NCBI RefSeq assembly: GCF_918731615.1
Contig: NZ_OU957226.1
Coordinates: forward strand, 2,109,501 to 2,173,500
Source of the DNA: Flavobacterium sp. CECT 9288
GTDB taxonomy: Bacteria > Bacteroidota > Bacteroidia > Flavobacteriales > Flavobacteriaceae
DNA: 64,000 nt
Reading direction: 5' to 3'
Shown here one piece after another: positions 1-8,438 of this stretch. The position numbers and the translations under genes were made by a program. Below the pieces are notes generated by a model. That model made no database searches. It was not told the origin of the DNA and saw only the letters and a program-made list of their open reading frames with translations. The stretch's first letter is position 1. Each line of letters opens with the position of its first letter.

Positions 1-1
1 A

Positions 2-76
2 TCTGCCCTATTATTCAATATTCCTTTTAAAGATTCTATAAAAAAAGCTAAATTTGAAGCTCTTATACTTACGTAA
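2..76 (+). CDS. 3' end of a gene entering from the left (partial)
   Basis: An open frame of 24 codons runs from the left edge to a TAA at 74-76, two bases before the next start codon. Its end, rich in Lys, Phe and Leu, looks like an ordinary protein C-terminus, and the tight spacing would suit co-transcription with the peptidase gene. The fragment is too short to assign a family, and a chance open frame cannot be excluded. A competing frame closes already at 28-30. Confidence 0.4.
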   Translation, partial: SALLFNIPFKDSIKKAKFEALILT

Positions 77-78
77 CC

Positions 79-1809
79 ATGAAATACTTACACTACTTTT
101 TGCTTTTATTTAGTATTTGTTCTTTGGCACAAAATCAAAATAAATACGATACTTTTTTTGAGAAAGGCAATGGCAATCAATCGGCATCCTACCCAGAAAC
201 TATTGCTTATTACAAATTATTGGCAAAAGATTTCCTAACCATTAACATGCAAGAAATGGGGTTAACAGACAGCGGAGAACCACTTCACATGGTTGTTTTT
301 AATCCTGAAAAGCAATTTGATTTTGGAGAAATCCAAAAAAACAAAGCCGTAATCTTGATTAATAACGGTATTCATGCCGGTGAACCAGACGGAATTGATG
401 CTAGTATGCAACTATTTAGAGATTTAGCTTTAGGCAAAATAAAAGCACCCAAAAATTCGGTAATCGTTTGTATACCTGTTTATAATATTGGAGGTGCTTT
501 AAATAGAAATTCGACCTCAAGAGCCAATCAAGACGGACCCGAAGTGTACGGTTTTCGTGGAAACGCAAGAAATTTTGACTTAAATCGGGATTTCATCAAA
601 TCAGATACCCGAAACACGAAAAGTTTTGTGGACATTTTCCATAAAATAAATGCCGATGTTTTTATTGACAACCATGTTAGTAATGGATCTGATTACCAGT
701 ACAAACTCACTTATATCATGACTCAACACAATAAATTAGGAACTGTTTTAGGTGATTTTTTAAATACTAAAATGATGCCGTCAATTGTAGCTGATTTACA
801 AAAAAAGAAAATAGAAACCACTCCTTACGTAAATGCGTTTCAAGACACTCCTGACAAGGGATTTGCACAATTTTTTGAAAGTCCAAGGTATGCTACTGGA
901 TACACTTCACTATTCAATACAATAGGCTTTGTGGTGGAGACACACATGCTGAAAAAATATGCTGATCGTGTAAAAGTTACTTATGAATACATGAAATCAA
1001 CGATTGATTACACCGATGAAAATTACAAAATCATCAAGGAACTAAGGTTAAAAAACGAAAACCAATATGCTCCAAGGAAAAAATACTCCTTAAAATGGGA
1101 AATTGACACCACTAAAACCGAATCATTCTTTTTTAAAGGTTTTGAAGCGAGCTATAAAAAAAGTGACGTTACAACAGGAAATCGACTTTATTACGATCAA
1201 AAAAAACCATTTCAAAAAAACATTCCCTACAATAGAGAATACAAATCTGTAAAAGAAATTACAATCCCAGAAGCTTACATTATTCCAAAAGGTTTTTGGC
1301 CTGTAATTGATTTATTAAAAAGCAACACCATAACTTATTCTCAACTTAAAAACGATACCATTATTGAAGTAGAAAGTTATAAAATAGCTGATTTTAAAAC
1401 TAGTAGTTCAGCCTATGAAGGACATTATCTACATCGAAATACAACCGTAAACAATACAATTGAGAAAAAGGCATTCGCCAAAGGTGATTATCTGATTCCT
1501 ACGCAACAAAAAGGGATTAAATACATTCTTGAAACTTTAGAGCCCGAGGCAGTGGATTCTTTTTTCAATTGGAATTTTTTTGATACAGTACTCCAACAAA
1601 AAGAGGGCTATTCTGACTATGTTTTTGAAGATACTGCAACTCAAATTTTTAAAGAAAACCCATCTTTGAAAGCAGAATTTGAAACAAAAAAACAAAATGA
1701 CGAAGCCTTTTTAAAAAATCCAGAAGCGCAACTAGATTGGATATACAAACATTCGGTTTACTATGAAAAGGCACATTTGCAATATCCTGTGTATCGAGTT
1801 TTAAAATAA
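79..1809 (+). CDS. M14 family zinc carboxypeptidase-like exported protein
   Basis: Predicted metallopeptidase of 576 residues with an N-terminal signal peptide (hydrophobic residues 4-16, cleavage near Ala-Gln at 17-18). The M14 zinc ligands are visible as His99 and Glu102 in HAGEPDG and His199 in DNHVSNG. The substrate-binding stretch RNFDLNRD lies at 164-171 and the catalytic Glu is probably Glu287 in VVETHM. The catalytic domain fills about residues 40-310; the C-terminal half is typical of the longer Bacteroidota members and has no motif I recognise. It probably trims peptides in the periplasm or outside the cell. The substrate cannot be read from sequence. The gene ends just before a long perfect hairpin. 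Confidence 0.85.
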   Translation: MKYLHYFLLLFSICSLAQNQNKYDTFFEKGNGNQSASYPETIAYYKLLAKDFLTINMQEMGLTDSGEPLHMVVFNPEKQFDFGEIQKNKAVILINNGIHAGEPDGIDASMQLFRDLALGKIKAPKNSVIVCIPVYNIGGALNRNSTSRANQDGPEVYGFRGNARNFDLNRDFIKSDTRNTKSFVDIFHKINADVFIDNHVSNGSDYQYKLTYIMTQHNKLGTVLGDFLNTKMMPSIVADLQKKKIETTPYVNAFQDTPDKGFAQFFESPRYATGYTSLFNTIGFVVETHMLKKYADRVKVTYEYMKSTIDYTDENYKIIKELRLKNENQYAPRKKYSLKWEIDTTKTESFFFKGFEASYKKSDVTTGNRLYYDQKKPFQKNIPYNREYKSVKEITIPEAYIIPKGFWPVIDLLKSNTITYSQLKNDTIIEVESYKIADFKTSSSAYEGHYLHRNTTVNNTIEKKAFAKGDYLIPTQQKGIKYILETLEPEAVDSFFNWNFFDTVLQQKEGYSDYVFEDTATQIFKENPSLKAEFETKKQNDEAFLKNPEAQLDWIYKHSVYYEKAHLQYPVYRVLK

Positions 1810-1835
1810 AAAAAGCTACAATTGAATTATTTATA

Positions 1836-1895
1836 AAACACGAATTTCACGAATTTCCACTAATTATTTAATGGAAATTCGTGAAATTCGTGTTT
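1836..1895. repeat. Perfect 24-bp inverted repeat with tandem 9-mer arms
   Basis: The arms at 1836-1859 and 1872-1895 are perfect reverse complements separated by 12 A/T-rich bases. Each arm holds two copies of CACGAATTT or its complement, so the arm is itself a direct repeat. It sits between two convergent genes. It could terminate transcription in both directions, but there is no clear T-run after either arm. The plan matches the inverted repeats around the GxxExxY gene near 49.2-49.6 kb, with a different 8/9-mer. Confidence 0.85.
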
Positions 1896-1955
1896 AACTT
1901 TAATACGTCAGTATAAAACTGCTCAATAACCTTTATATGTTTCCGAAATGCAGCA

Positions 1956-2561
1956 CTATTTCACTAGCTTCTCTTCTTCTTCAAACAATAATTTGATATT
2001 TTCATAGGAGTTTTTCAATGCCTCTTTTATTTGTTCTGGATTCATCCAAGCAACTTTTTCAATTCCTTCTTCTAATTGTCCTTGAGGCGTTCCTTCAAAA
2101 GTGGACTGCATTTCAAACCAGTGTGTAACTTTCAGCTTATACTTGCCATTTCTTTTAAAAACATGATACGTTTTTTGTAATTTGTGAGAAATTGACAACC
2201 CATTTACACCTGTTTCCTCTTCTACTTCGCGCATTGCGGTATCCTCAATATCCTCCCCTTTTTCAATTCCGCCTTTAGGTAAATCCCATTTTCCGTTTCT
2301 AAAAATGAATAAAACCTCTCCTTTTTTATTATAGACCAGTCCGCCACCAGCTTTACAAACAGGAATTTTGGCTTTCAAAGTCTTCATAATCAAGGTCTCA
2401 TCCGGATGATATAAATAGGCTTTATTAATTTTATTTTGAAAAATTTTCACTATAAGATGCTCAATATCAATACTCTCTAGAAGAAACAATTGAAAATCTG
2501 TTTCCTTTGAGATGTGATTTGTCAAAAAAAGTGGTTTGTCGTTAACAAAAACTTTATACAT
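1956..2561 (-). CDS. Nudix hydrolase
   Basis: A 201-residue protein with a perfect Nudix box from Gly97 to Val119 (G-x5-E-x7-R-E-V-x-E-E-x-G-V), the Mg2+-binding helix that hydrolyses nucleoside diphosphates linked to another group. The first 65 residues or so precede the Nudix fold and look like a small extra domain common to flavobacterial members. The substrate cannot be deduced. The start codon is only 7 bp from that of the divergent pyrE. A near-consensus minus-strand -7 element (TATCTTTA, 2580-2587) lies inside the pyrE coding sequence, so the two promoters must overlap. Confidence 0.9.
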   Translation of the reverse strand: MYKVFVNDKPLFLTNHISKETDFQLFLLESIDIEHLIVKIFQNKINKAYLYHPDETLIMKTLKAKIPVCKAGGGLVYNKKGEVLFIFRNGKWDLPKGGIEKGEDIEDTAMREVEEETGVNGLSISHKLQKTYHVFKRNGKYKLKVTHWFEMQSTFEGTPQGQLEEGIEKVAWMNPEQIKEALKNSYENIKLLFEEEEKLVK

Positions 2562-2564
2562 TTG
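2535..2564 (+). promoter_or_regulatory. pyrE promoter (TTTG-N18-TACATTTG)
   Basis: A -33 TTTG at 2535-2538 is separated by 18 bp from a perfect Bacteroidota -7 box, TACATTTG, at 2557-2564. Transcription would begin about 5 bases later, at or next to the A of the pyrE start at 2569, giving a leaderless or nearly leaderless mRNA. Most of the promoter lies inside the start of the divergent Nudix gene. Confidence 0.75.
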
Positions 2565-2568
2565 TGGT

Positions 2569-3216
2569 ATGATTTTTAATAAAGATACAGCCGAAAAAAC
2601 AGCCGAATTTCTATTGCAAATAAATGCAATTAAATTGAATCCAAGAAATCCTTTTACATGGGCTTCTGGATGGCAATCCCCAATTTATTGTGATAACCGT
2701 TTAATCCTTTCATTTCCAGCCGTTAGAAATTACGTTCGCGATGAATTTTCCAAAAACATTGAGAAACAATTTGGAAAACCTGATGTAATTGCAGGAGTTG
2801 CCACAGGAGCAATAGGCATAGGAATGCTTGTAGCAGAGAGTATGGGTTTACCATTTGTATACGTAAGACCTGAACCAAAAAAACATGGCAGACAAAATCA
2901 AGTAGAGGGATTTTTACAAAAAGGGCAAAATGTTGTTGTTGTAGAAGACTTAATTAGTACAGGAAACAGCAGTTTACTAGCTGTTGAAGCCTTGAAAGAA
3001 GCTGGAGCCAATGTAAAAGGCATGGCAGCTATATTTACCTATGGTTTTAACGTAGCTGAAGAGAATTTTAAAAACGCAAATGTTGATTTGTTCACCTTAA
3101 GTAACTATCAAAATCTTTTAAATTTGGCTGTAGCCAAAAGATATATTACTGAAGAAGAAGAACAAACTTTAAGAGAATGGAACGTATCTCCATCAACCTG
3201 GAATACAAATGTTTAA
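2569..3216 (+). CDS. pyrE: Orotate phosphoribosyltransferase
   Basis: Converts orotate and PRPP to orotidine 5'-monophosphate in de novo pyrimidine synthesis. The 215-residue protein has the usual family length, starting MIFNKDTAEK, and carries the PRPP-binding loop VVVVEDLISTGNS near residues 120-135. An in-frame upstream TTG at 2536 was rejected because it lies inside the promoter. The next gene starts 22 bp after the stop and is probably co-transcribed. The divergent Nudix gene is a common partner of pyrE in Flavobacteriaceae, as far as I recall. Confidence 0.95.
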   Translation: MIFNKDTAEKTAEFLLQINAIKLNPRNPFTWASGWQSPIYCDNRLILSFPAVRNYVRDEFSKNIEKQFGKPDVIAGVATGAIGIGMLVAESMGLPFVYVRPEPKKHGRQNQVEGFLQKGQNVVVVEDLISTGNSSLLAVEALKEAGANVKGMAAIFTYGFNVAEENFKNANVDLFTLSNYQNLLNLAVAKRYITEEEEQTLREWNVSPSTWNTNV

Positions 3217-3238
3217 TTAAAAATTAACTCCCCAAAAT

Positions 3239-3631
3239 ATGAACCTAGAAAGCCCAAAAGTAACAGTAGAGAAATCAGCACTTGAATTATTTAACTCATT
3301 AAGTGATGTAAAGAATTTTGAAAAATTAATGCCAGACAATATTGCTAAATTTGAAGTAATTGGCGAAGATGCTTTCATTTTTGGACTAAAAGGAATGCCA
3401 GAAATTAAATTAAAAATGAAAGAAAAAATAGCACCGAACAAAGTTGTTTTGGGTGCTGCTAGTGACAAACTTCCATTTACACTTGTTGCAAATATTGAGT
3501 CTATCTCAGCAGCTAGTAGTAGTGTAAAGCTTGATTTTGAAGGCGATTTTAACCCGATGATGGCAATGATGATTAAAGGCCCAATAGGAAAGTTCATTGA
3601 AACTTTGGCTACAAATATGAATAAACTATAA
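3239..3631 (+). CDS. SRPBCC (START-like) family protein
   Basis: A 130-residue cytosolic protein with the outline of the SRPBCC helix-grip fold: an N-terminal strand, a helix (residues 15-25) with LxSDVKNFEKLMP, a run of strands, and a long C-terminal helix starting near residue 108. Such proteins bind lipids or other hydrophobic ligands. No catalytic residues are evident and the ligand is unknown. It follows pyrE by 22 bp and ends before a strong hairpin shared with the convergent birA. Confidence 0.7.
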   Translation: MNLESPKVTVEKSALELFNSLSDVKNFEKLMPDNIAKFEVIGEDAFIFGLKGMPEIKLKMKEKIAPNKVVLGAASDKLPFTLVANIESISAASSSVKLDFEGDFNPMMAMMIKGPIGKFIETLATNMNKL

Positions 3632-3651
3632 TTTTTTATTCTCCAATCATT

Positions 3652-3685
3652 AAAAAGTCTTTGAGCAATAGCTTAAAGACTTTTT
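3652..3685. terminator. Bidirectional terminator between SRPBCC gene and birA
   Basis: A 15-bp stem with one G-T wobble (arms 3652-3666 and 3671-3685) around loop AATA has A-rich and T-rich outer ends, so it can act on both strands. It overlaps no more than the first bases of the T-run before the birA stop. Confidence 0.85.
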
Positions 3686-3688
3686 TTT

Positions 3689-4417
3689 TTAATACAGCAT
3701 TTGAATTTCTTTGATGTCAAATTCTTGTATAGTGTCATCTTCCAATAAAACTTGAAGTTTTCCTGTACTTGACACCCCTTGAATAATTCCCATAAAAGCC
3801 GCTCCATTTGGTAAACTAAAAGCAGTAGGAACCTCTTTTTTAAACAAATATTGAGTGTATAATTTAGTATGTAAGGAATTTGAATCTGGCCAATGATTTG
3901 TTTTTTCTTTCATCTCACTAACAATTTCCTGAATTAGTATTGAAATGTTAAATGATGTTGCACTCACACATTCAAGAGAGGAAGCTTTGGGTAAATTTTC
4001 AAAGTTAGTTTGGTTCACATTCAAGCCTAAACCTACAATTGAAAAAATAGAACCATCACTTTTTATACTATTTTCAATTAAGATGCCACCTATTTTTTTA
4101 TTATCTGACATTATGTCGTTAGGCCATTTAATACTTAGTTTAGGGATTTGATGCTTTTCTAAAACAGATATTACAGCCAACGAAACAGCGGTATTCAAAT
4201 TAAAAATAGAATCTATATTATAAAGAATATTTTTAATCAAAACACTCATTATTAGATTCTTACTTTTTTCAGAAGTCCACACAGCTCCCATTTGACCTTT
4301 CCCTTTTGATTGACTTTCAGCAGTAACTACAGTAAAATTTTCTAAGTCTTGTTTACTCGCAAGTCCTTTCAGGAAGTCGTTTGTTGAATCTATGGCATCG
4401 AGTTTGATTAGTTTCAT
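3689..4417 (-). CDS. birA: Biotin--[acetyl-CoA-carboxylase] ligase
   Basis: Activates biotin to biotinyl-AMP and attaches it to the carrier lysine of biotin enzymes such as acetyl-CoA carboxylase. Visible landmarks are STNDFLK (11-17), the biotinyl-AMP loop KGKGQMG (38-44) and KWPND (97-101). At 242 residues it lacks the N-terminal helix-turn-helix of repressor-type BirA, so it should be a monofunctional class I ligase that does not regulate transcription. It is convergent with the pyrE unit and divergent from rsfS, whose start is 95 bp away. Confidence 0.92.
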   Translation of the reverse strand: MKLIKLDAIDSTNDFLKGLASKQDLENFTVVTAESQSKGKGQMGAVWTSEKSKNLIMSVLIKNILYNIDSIFNLNTAVSLAVISVLEKHQIPKLSIKWPNDIMSDNKKIGGILIENSIKSDGSIFSIVGLGLNVNQTNFENLPKASSLECVSATSFNISILIQEIVSEMKEKTNHWPDSNSLHTKLYTQYLFKKEVPTAFSLPNGAAFMGIIQGVSSTGKLQVLLEDDTIQEFDIKEIQMLY

Positions 4418-4512
4418 ATGTAGTTTTTTGTGAAACAGAATTTAATATTGTGTTAAGGTTCAAAAATAATCACAAAAAATGGTAACTTTACAAACTTATA
4501 TAAAAATAATTC

Positions 4513-4884
4513 ATGGCGAAAAAGACTATAAACAATGATATCCTTCTGGCAAATATCATTAAAGGAATAGAAGAAGTAAAAGGAAATGATATTACCATCC
4601 TAGATTTAAGAGAAATTGATACTGCAGTATGTGACTATTTTGTAATCTCAAATGGAAATTCGAATACCCAAGTTAATGCAATTGTAAATTCAATTCAAAA
4701 AACAGTTTCTAAAGAATTAAAAGACAAACCATGGCATGTTGAAGGAACAGACAATGCCGAATGGGTGTTAATGGACTATGTAAATATAGCAGTTCATGTA
4801 TTTCAAAAACACATTAGAGAATATTACAACATCGAAAGTTTATGGGGCGATGCTAAAATAACAACCATAGAAAACAAATACTAA
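4513..4884 (+). CDS. rsfS: Ribosomal silencing factor RsfS
   Basis: A 123-residue protein of the RsfS/Iojap/DUF143 family, which binds ribosomal protein L14 and blocks subunit joining under starvation. Typical features are the core CDYFVISNGNSNTQV near residues 40-55, DKPWHVEG near 76-83 and the ending YYNIESLWGDA. The gene is 18 bp upstream of ftsH and probably in the same transcript. A degenerate -7 element (TAACTTTA) lies about 25 bp upstream of the start. Confidence 0.93.
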   Translation: MAKKTINNDILLANIIKGIEEVKGNDITILDLREIDTAVCDYFVISNGNSNTQVNAIVNSIQKTVSKELKDKPWHVEGTDNAEWVLMDYVNIAVHVFQKHIREYYNIESLWGDAKITTIENKY

Positions 4885-4902
4885 AGACACATATCCGTAG
4901 TA

Positions 4903-6828
4903 ATGGCTAAAGAAAATAATCCAAACCCGAATAAGTTTAAGGTAAGCCCATGGCTTGTTTACACTTCAGTAATTTTAATTCTTTTATTCATAAGCATCAC
5001 TTTCCAAGGAAATGGGCTAAATGAGCCAGGACAACTGAAGTCTTCTGACATTGATAATATGCTAAACAAAGGGCAAATTAAAAATGTCATTATTTTTAAT
5101 AATAAAGATGCTGAAATTTACCTTTCAGATGCTGCTTTGAAAGATCCTATCAATAAAAAAGTAGCTAAAGATGTTTTTGACAGACCAAGCAAAGGTCCTC
5201 ACTACACCACAAAATTTGGTGATTTAAAATCTTTTCAAGAAAAATTAGATAAAGCTAAAACTGAAAAAAAATTAGTAAACTATGATTTTAAAGAAGCGAG
5301 TAATTGGTCTGATATTTTAATCACTTTTTTACCTATTATAATTATCATAGCAGTTTGGATTTTTATCATGCGTAAAATGTCTGGTGGCGGTACTGGCGGT
5401 GGTGGACAAATATTCAATATCGGTAAATCCAAAGCGAAACTTTTTGATGAAAAAACGGACATCAAAACTACATTTAAAGATGTAGCGGGTCTTGAAGGTG
5501 CAAAAGAAGAAATACAAGAAATTGTAGAATTTCTTAAAAATCCTGAAAAATATACTAATCTGGGTGGTAAAATACCAAAAGGCGCCTTACTAGTTGGGCC
5601 TCCAGGAACAGGAAAAACATTATTAGCCAAAGCTGTTGCCGGGGAAGCTCAAGTACCATTTTTCTCTTTATCAGGATCTGATTTTGTTGAAATGTTTGTT
5701 GGTGTAGGTGCATCACGTGTAAGAGACTTATTTAAACAAGCTAAAGAAAAATCACCTGCCATCATTTTCATTGATGAGATTGATGCTGTAGGTAGAGCTA
5801 GAGGTAAAAGCAATATGTCAGGCGGTAACGACGAGCGTGAAAATACATTGAACCAATTATTGACAGAAATGGATGGTTTTGGTACCAACTCAAATGTTAT
5901 TGTACTTGCTGCTACAAACAGAGCTGACGTACTGGATAAAGCTTTAATGCGTGCTGGTCGTTTTGATAGACAAATTTTTGTAGACTTACCAGACATTCGT
6001 GAAAGAGCCGAAATATTTAAAGTACATTTAGCTCCTTTGAAAAAAATTGAAGATCTTGATACTGACTTTTTAGCCAAACAAACTCCAGGTTTTTCAGGTG
6101 CTGATATTGCAAATGTATGTAACGAAGCTGCTTTAATAGCTGCTAGAAACAACAAATCTGCAGTGGATAAACAAGATTTCTTAGATGCTGTTGATAGAAT
6201 AGTTGGCGGTTTAGAAAAGAAAAATAAAATTGTAACTCCAGAAGAGAAAAAAGCAATTGCAATACACGAAGCGGGTCACGCAACAGTGAGCTGGATGCTA
6301 GAGCACGCTGCTCCTCTTATTAAGGTAACTATTGTCCCTAGAGGTCAAAGTTTAGGTGCAGCTTGGTATCTACCAGAGGAAAGACTAATTGTACGTCCAG
6401 ACCAAATGCTTGATGAAATGTGTGCTACAATGGGTGGTAGAGCTGCTGAAAAAGTAACATTTGATAGAATCTCTACTGGAGCATTAAGTGACTTAGAGAA
6501 AGTAACCAAACAAGCTCGCGCTATGGTTACCGTTTATGGTTTGAATGACAAAATAGGTAACGTTACCTATTATGATTCAACAGGACAAAGTGAGTATAAT
6601 TTCTCAAAACCGTACTCAGAGGAGACCGCAAAAGTTATTGATGAAGAGATTTCATTGTTGATTGAAAGCCAATACCAAAGAGCGATTCAAATTCTAGAAG
6701 ATAACAAAGACAAGCTAAATCAACTTGCCAACATCTTAATAGAGAAAGAAGTAATATTTAAAGATGATCTTGAAGCCATTTTTGGAAAAAGAACATTTGA
6801 CAAAAACCTTGAAGAAGTGGTGTCATAA
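4903..6828 (+). CDS. ftsH: ATP-dependent zinc metalloprotease FtsH
   Basis: Membrane-anchored AAA+ protease that extracts and degrades membrane and regulatory proteins. In 641 residues: transmembrane helices at about 17-34 and 138-157 flanking a periplasmic domain, a Gly-rich linker at 160-168, Walker A GPPGTGKT at 232-239, Walker B IIFIDEID at 287-294, and the zinc site HEAGH at 455-459, with a third ligand expected in ALSDLEK near 530. All key residues are intact. It follows rsfS and is closed by a strong hairpin terminator. Confidence 0.98.
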   Translation: MAKENNPNPNKFKVSPWLVYTSVILILLFISITFQGNGLNEPGQLKSSDIDNMLNKGQIKNVIIFNNKDAEIYLSDAALKDPINKKVAKDVFDRPSKGPHYTTKFGDLKSFQEKLDKAKTEKKLVNYDFKEASNWSDILITFLPIIIIIAVWIFIMRKMSGGGTGGGGQIFNIGKSKAKLFDEKTDIKTTFKDVAGLEGAKEEIQEIVEFLKNPEKYTNLGGKIPKGALLVGPPGTGKTLLAKAVAGEAQVPFFSLSGSDFVEMFVGVGASRVRDLFKQAKEKSPAIIFIDEIDAVGRARGKSNMSGGNDERENTLNQLLTEMDGFGTNSNVIVLAATNRADVLDKALMRAGRFDRQIFVDLPDIRERAEIFKVHLAPLKKIEDLDTDFLAKQTPGFSGADIANVCNEAALIAARNNKSAVDKQDFLDAVDRIVGGLEKKNKIVTPEEKKAIAIHEAGHATVSWMLEHAAPLIKVTIVPRGQSLGAAWYLPEERLIVRPDQMLDEMCATMGGRAAEKVTFDRISTGALSDLEKVTKQARAMVTVYGLNDKIGNVTYYDSTGQSEYNFSKPYSEETAKVIDEEISLLIESQYQRAIQILEDNKDKLNQLANILIEKEVIFKDDLEAIFGKRTFDKNLEEVVS

Positions 6829-6853
6829 ATAACTCATAATAGCAATTATTTTT

Positions 6854-6892
6854 AAAATCTTAATTCAAAAATTATTTTTGAATTAAGATTTT
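6854..6892. terminator. ftsH terminator, 18-bp perfect stem
   Basis: Perfect arms at 6854-6871 and 6875-6892 surround a 3-nt loop (TTA), ending in a T-run. The symmetry also permits termination on the opposite strand. The next promoter -7 box starts only 3 bp beyond the stem. Confidence 0.9.
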
Positions 6893-6894
6893 TT

Positions 6895-6902
6895 TATCTT
6901 TG
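6895..6902 (+). promoter_or_regulatory. -7 element TATCTTTG for the LUD-cdsA-psd operon
   Basis: Exact TAnnTTTG match 42 bp upstream of the start at 6944. The only candidate -33 TTG (6878-6880) is 14 bp away, which is short, and it lies within the ftsH terminator stem. Confidence 0.55.
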
Positions 6903-6943
6903 AACGGTTTTTATACCTTTAATTATTGTTTTCAAAAATAAAT

Positions 6944-7546
6944 ATGAGTCTTTTTAGAAAAATTTTTGGTTCAAGTCATCCTGCTGCTGAAGAGCAAAAA
7001 GAAAGTGAATTTAGTACTTACTATAAGGAACCAACTGTGTCTATAGACGAGCAATTTATTTTTAATTTCAAAAAAAACGGTGGTAAATTTTTATACTGTG
7101 AAAACAATTTAGAAGTTACCGAGCAGTTTGAAAACATACTTGAAGAAAACGACTGGTTTGAAAGTGAAGTCCTTTGTTACGATCCTGAACTTTTCCAGTT
7201 ACTTGAAGACAATAAACTTACTTATGACAAACCTGAAAATCCTAAATTTTTGTTGTCTAGTTGTGAAAGTTTGATTGCCGAAGAGGGTTCTATATTGTTT
7301 TCATCCAAACAAATCAAACAACACAAACCAAACGATCTCCCTACAAACATGATTATTTTGGCTAAAGCCAGCCAAATAATGGGAACCAAAAGTGACGGTT
7401 TAAGTGCCATTAAGAAAAAATACGAAAGAGATTATCCAACTAATATTTCAACTATAAAGTATTTCGAAAAAGCTAAAGAAGAGGACTTCACCCAATATGG
7501 AAGTTCCGCAAAGAATCTATATTTACTGCTTTTAGAAGATCTTTAA
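6944..7546 (+). CDS. LUD domain (LutC/YkgG-like) protein
   Basis: A 200-residue protein of the LUD domain family, named after lactate-utilisation proteins LutB and LutC. Supporting features are the central ILEENDWFESEVLC region and the later stretch LLSSCESLIAEEGS followed by a strand-turn segment with LPTNMIILAKASQI. No lutA or lutB gene is nearby, so a role in lactate oxidation is not supported here. Its place at the head of a phospholipid operon, one base before cdsA, is conserved in my experience of Flavobacterium genomes but unexplained. The in-frame ATG at 6926 was passed over because MSLFRKIF at 6944 fits the promoter and family better. Confidence 0.75.
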   Translation: MSLFRKIFGSSHPAAEEQKESEFSTYYKEPTVSIDEQFIFNFKKNGGKFLYCENNLEVTEQFENILEENDWFESEVLCYDPELFQLLEDNKLTYDKPENPKFLLSSCESLIAEEGSILFSSKQIKQHKPNDLPTNMIILAKASQIMGTKSDGLSAIKKKYERDYPTNISTIKYFEKAKEEDFTQYGSSAKNLYLLLLEDL

Positions 7547-7547
7547 G

Positions 7548-8438
7548 ATGAATGAAACTCTAAAACGAGGAATATCAGGAGTAGTTTATATTGCATTACT
7601 ACTCACTTCTATCTTATATTCAACTGAAACTTTTTTTTTACTTTTTGGTATATTTTTACTAATTACCATATACGAATTTTGTAATCTAGTTCAAATTCAC
7701 AAAGTGTTTCCAATTATTTTTGGTTTTTCCTTGTACACTTCGGTAGCGCTTATTAGTCATTACAACAAAGAAACTGTTTCTTTTTTAAAGACTAATTTTG
7801 ACTTAGATGTAGACTTAAACATCAATATTCAGCAATTAAATATTGTTCTACTGGTCATTGCTCTTGTTGTAACTTTAAAATGCATTCTATTTTTATTTTA
7901 CGATTCTATCCAAAAAATTAATACTTCATCAAAATATCTATATCTTTTAGGTTACATCATCCTTCCTTTTGTATTTATTACCAAAATATCTTTTGGAGTT
8001 ATTGATTACAATCCTAAAATTATCATTGGACTATTTATACTCATTTGGACTAACGATACCTTTGCGTACATTGTTGGTAAATCCATTGGAAAAACAAAAT
8101 TACTAGAAAAAATATCTCCTAAAAAAACAGTTGAAGGTTTCATGGGCGGACTTGTATTTGCCGTACTTGCAGGATATTTAATTTCAAAATATTATATTAA
8201 AGCAAAACCAGAGTTTAGCGATAGATCTATACTAATTTGGACATCTATAGCAGTTATTGTGGGAGTTGCAGGAACAATTGGAGATTTAATTGAATCTAAA
8301 TTCAAGCGAATTGCAAACGTAAAAGACAGCGGAAACATCATGCCGGGTCATGGAGGTATACTAGATCGACTAGATAGTGTTATATTTGTAGCACCATTAA
8401 TATTTTTATTCTATCAAATTTTAAATTATGTTTCATAA
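7548..8438 (+). CDS. cdsA: Phosphatidate cytidylyltransferase
   Basis: Makes CDP-diacylglycerol from phosphatidic acid and CTP at the inner membrane, the branch-point of phospholipid synthesis. The 296-residue protein has about eight hydrophobic segments, the SPKKTVEGFMGG motif and the C-terminal family signature with S-K-F-K-R-x4-K-D followed by GHGGILDRLDS. It begins one base after the LUD stop and overlaps psd by 11 bp, indicating translational coupling. Confidence 0.96.
   Translation: MNETLKRGISGVVYIALLLTSILYSTETFFLLFGIFLLITIYEFCNLVQIHKVFPIIFGFSLYTSVALISHYNKETVSFLKTNFDLDVDLNINIQQLNIVLLVIALVVTLKCILFLFYDSIQKINTSSKYLYLLGYIILPFVFITKISFGVIDYNPKIIIGLFILIWTNDTFAYIVGKSIGKTKLLEKISPKKTVEGFMGGLVFAVLAGYLISKYYIKAKPEFSDRSILIWTSIAVIVGVAGTIGDLIESKFKRIANVKDSGNIMPGHGGILDRLDSVIFVAPLIFLFYQILNYVS

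Noticed and set aside
1836..1895. Simple rho-independent terminator as full explanation
   Set aside because: Possible function, but there is no T-run and the tandem 9-mer arms are unusual for terminators. Kept as a repeat.
3217..3597. Minus-strand open frame of 126 codons
   Set aside because: It is the antisense shadow of the SRPBCC gene. Its composition (Ser, Ile and Phe-rich without motifs) is typical of a shadow frame and it would overlap the true gene almost fully.
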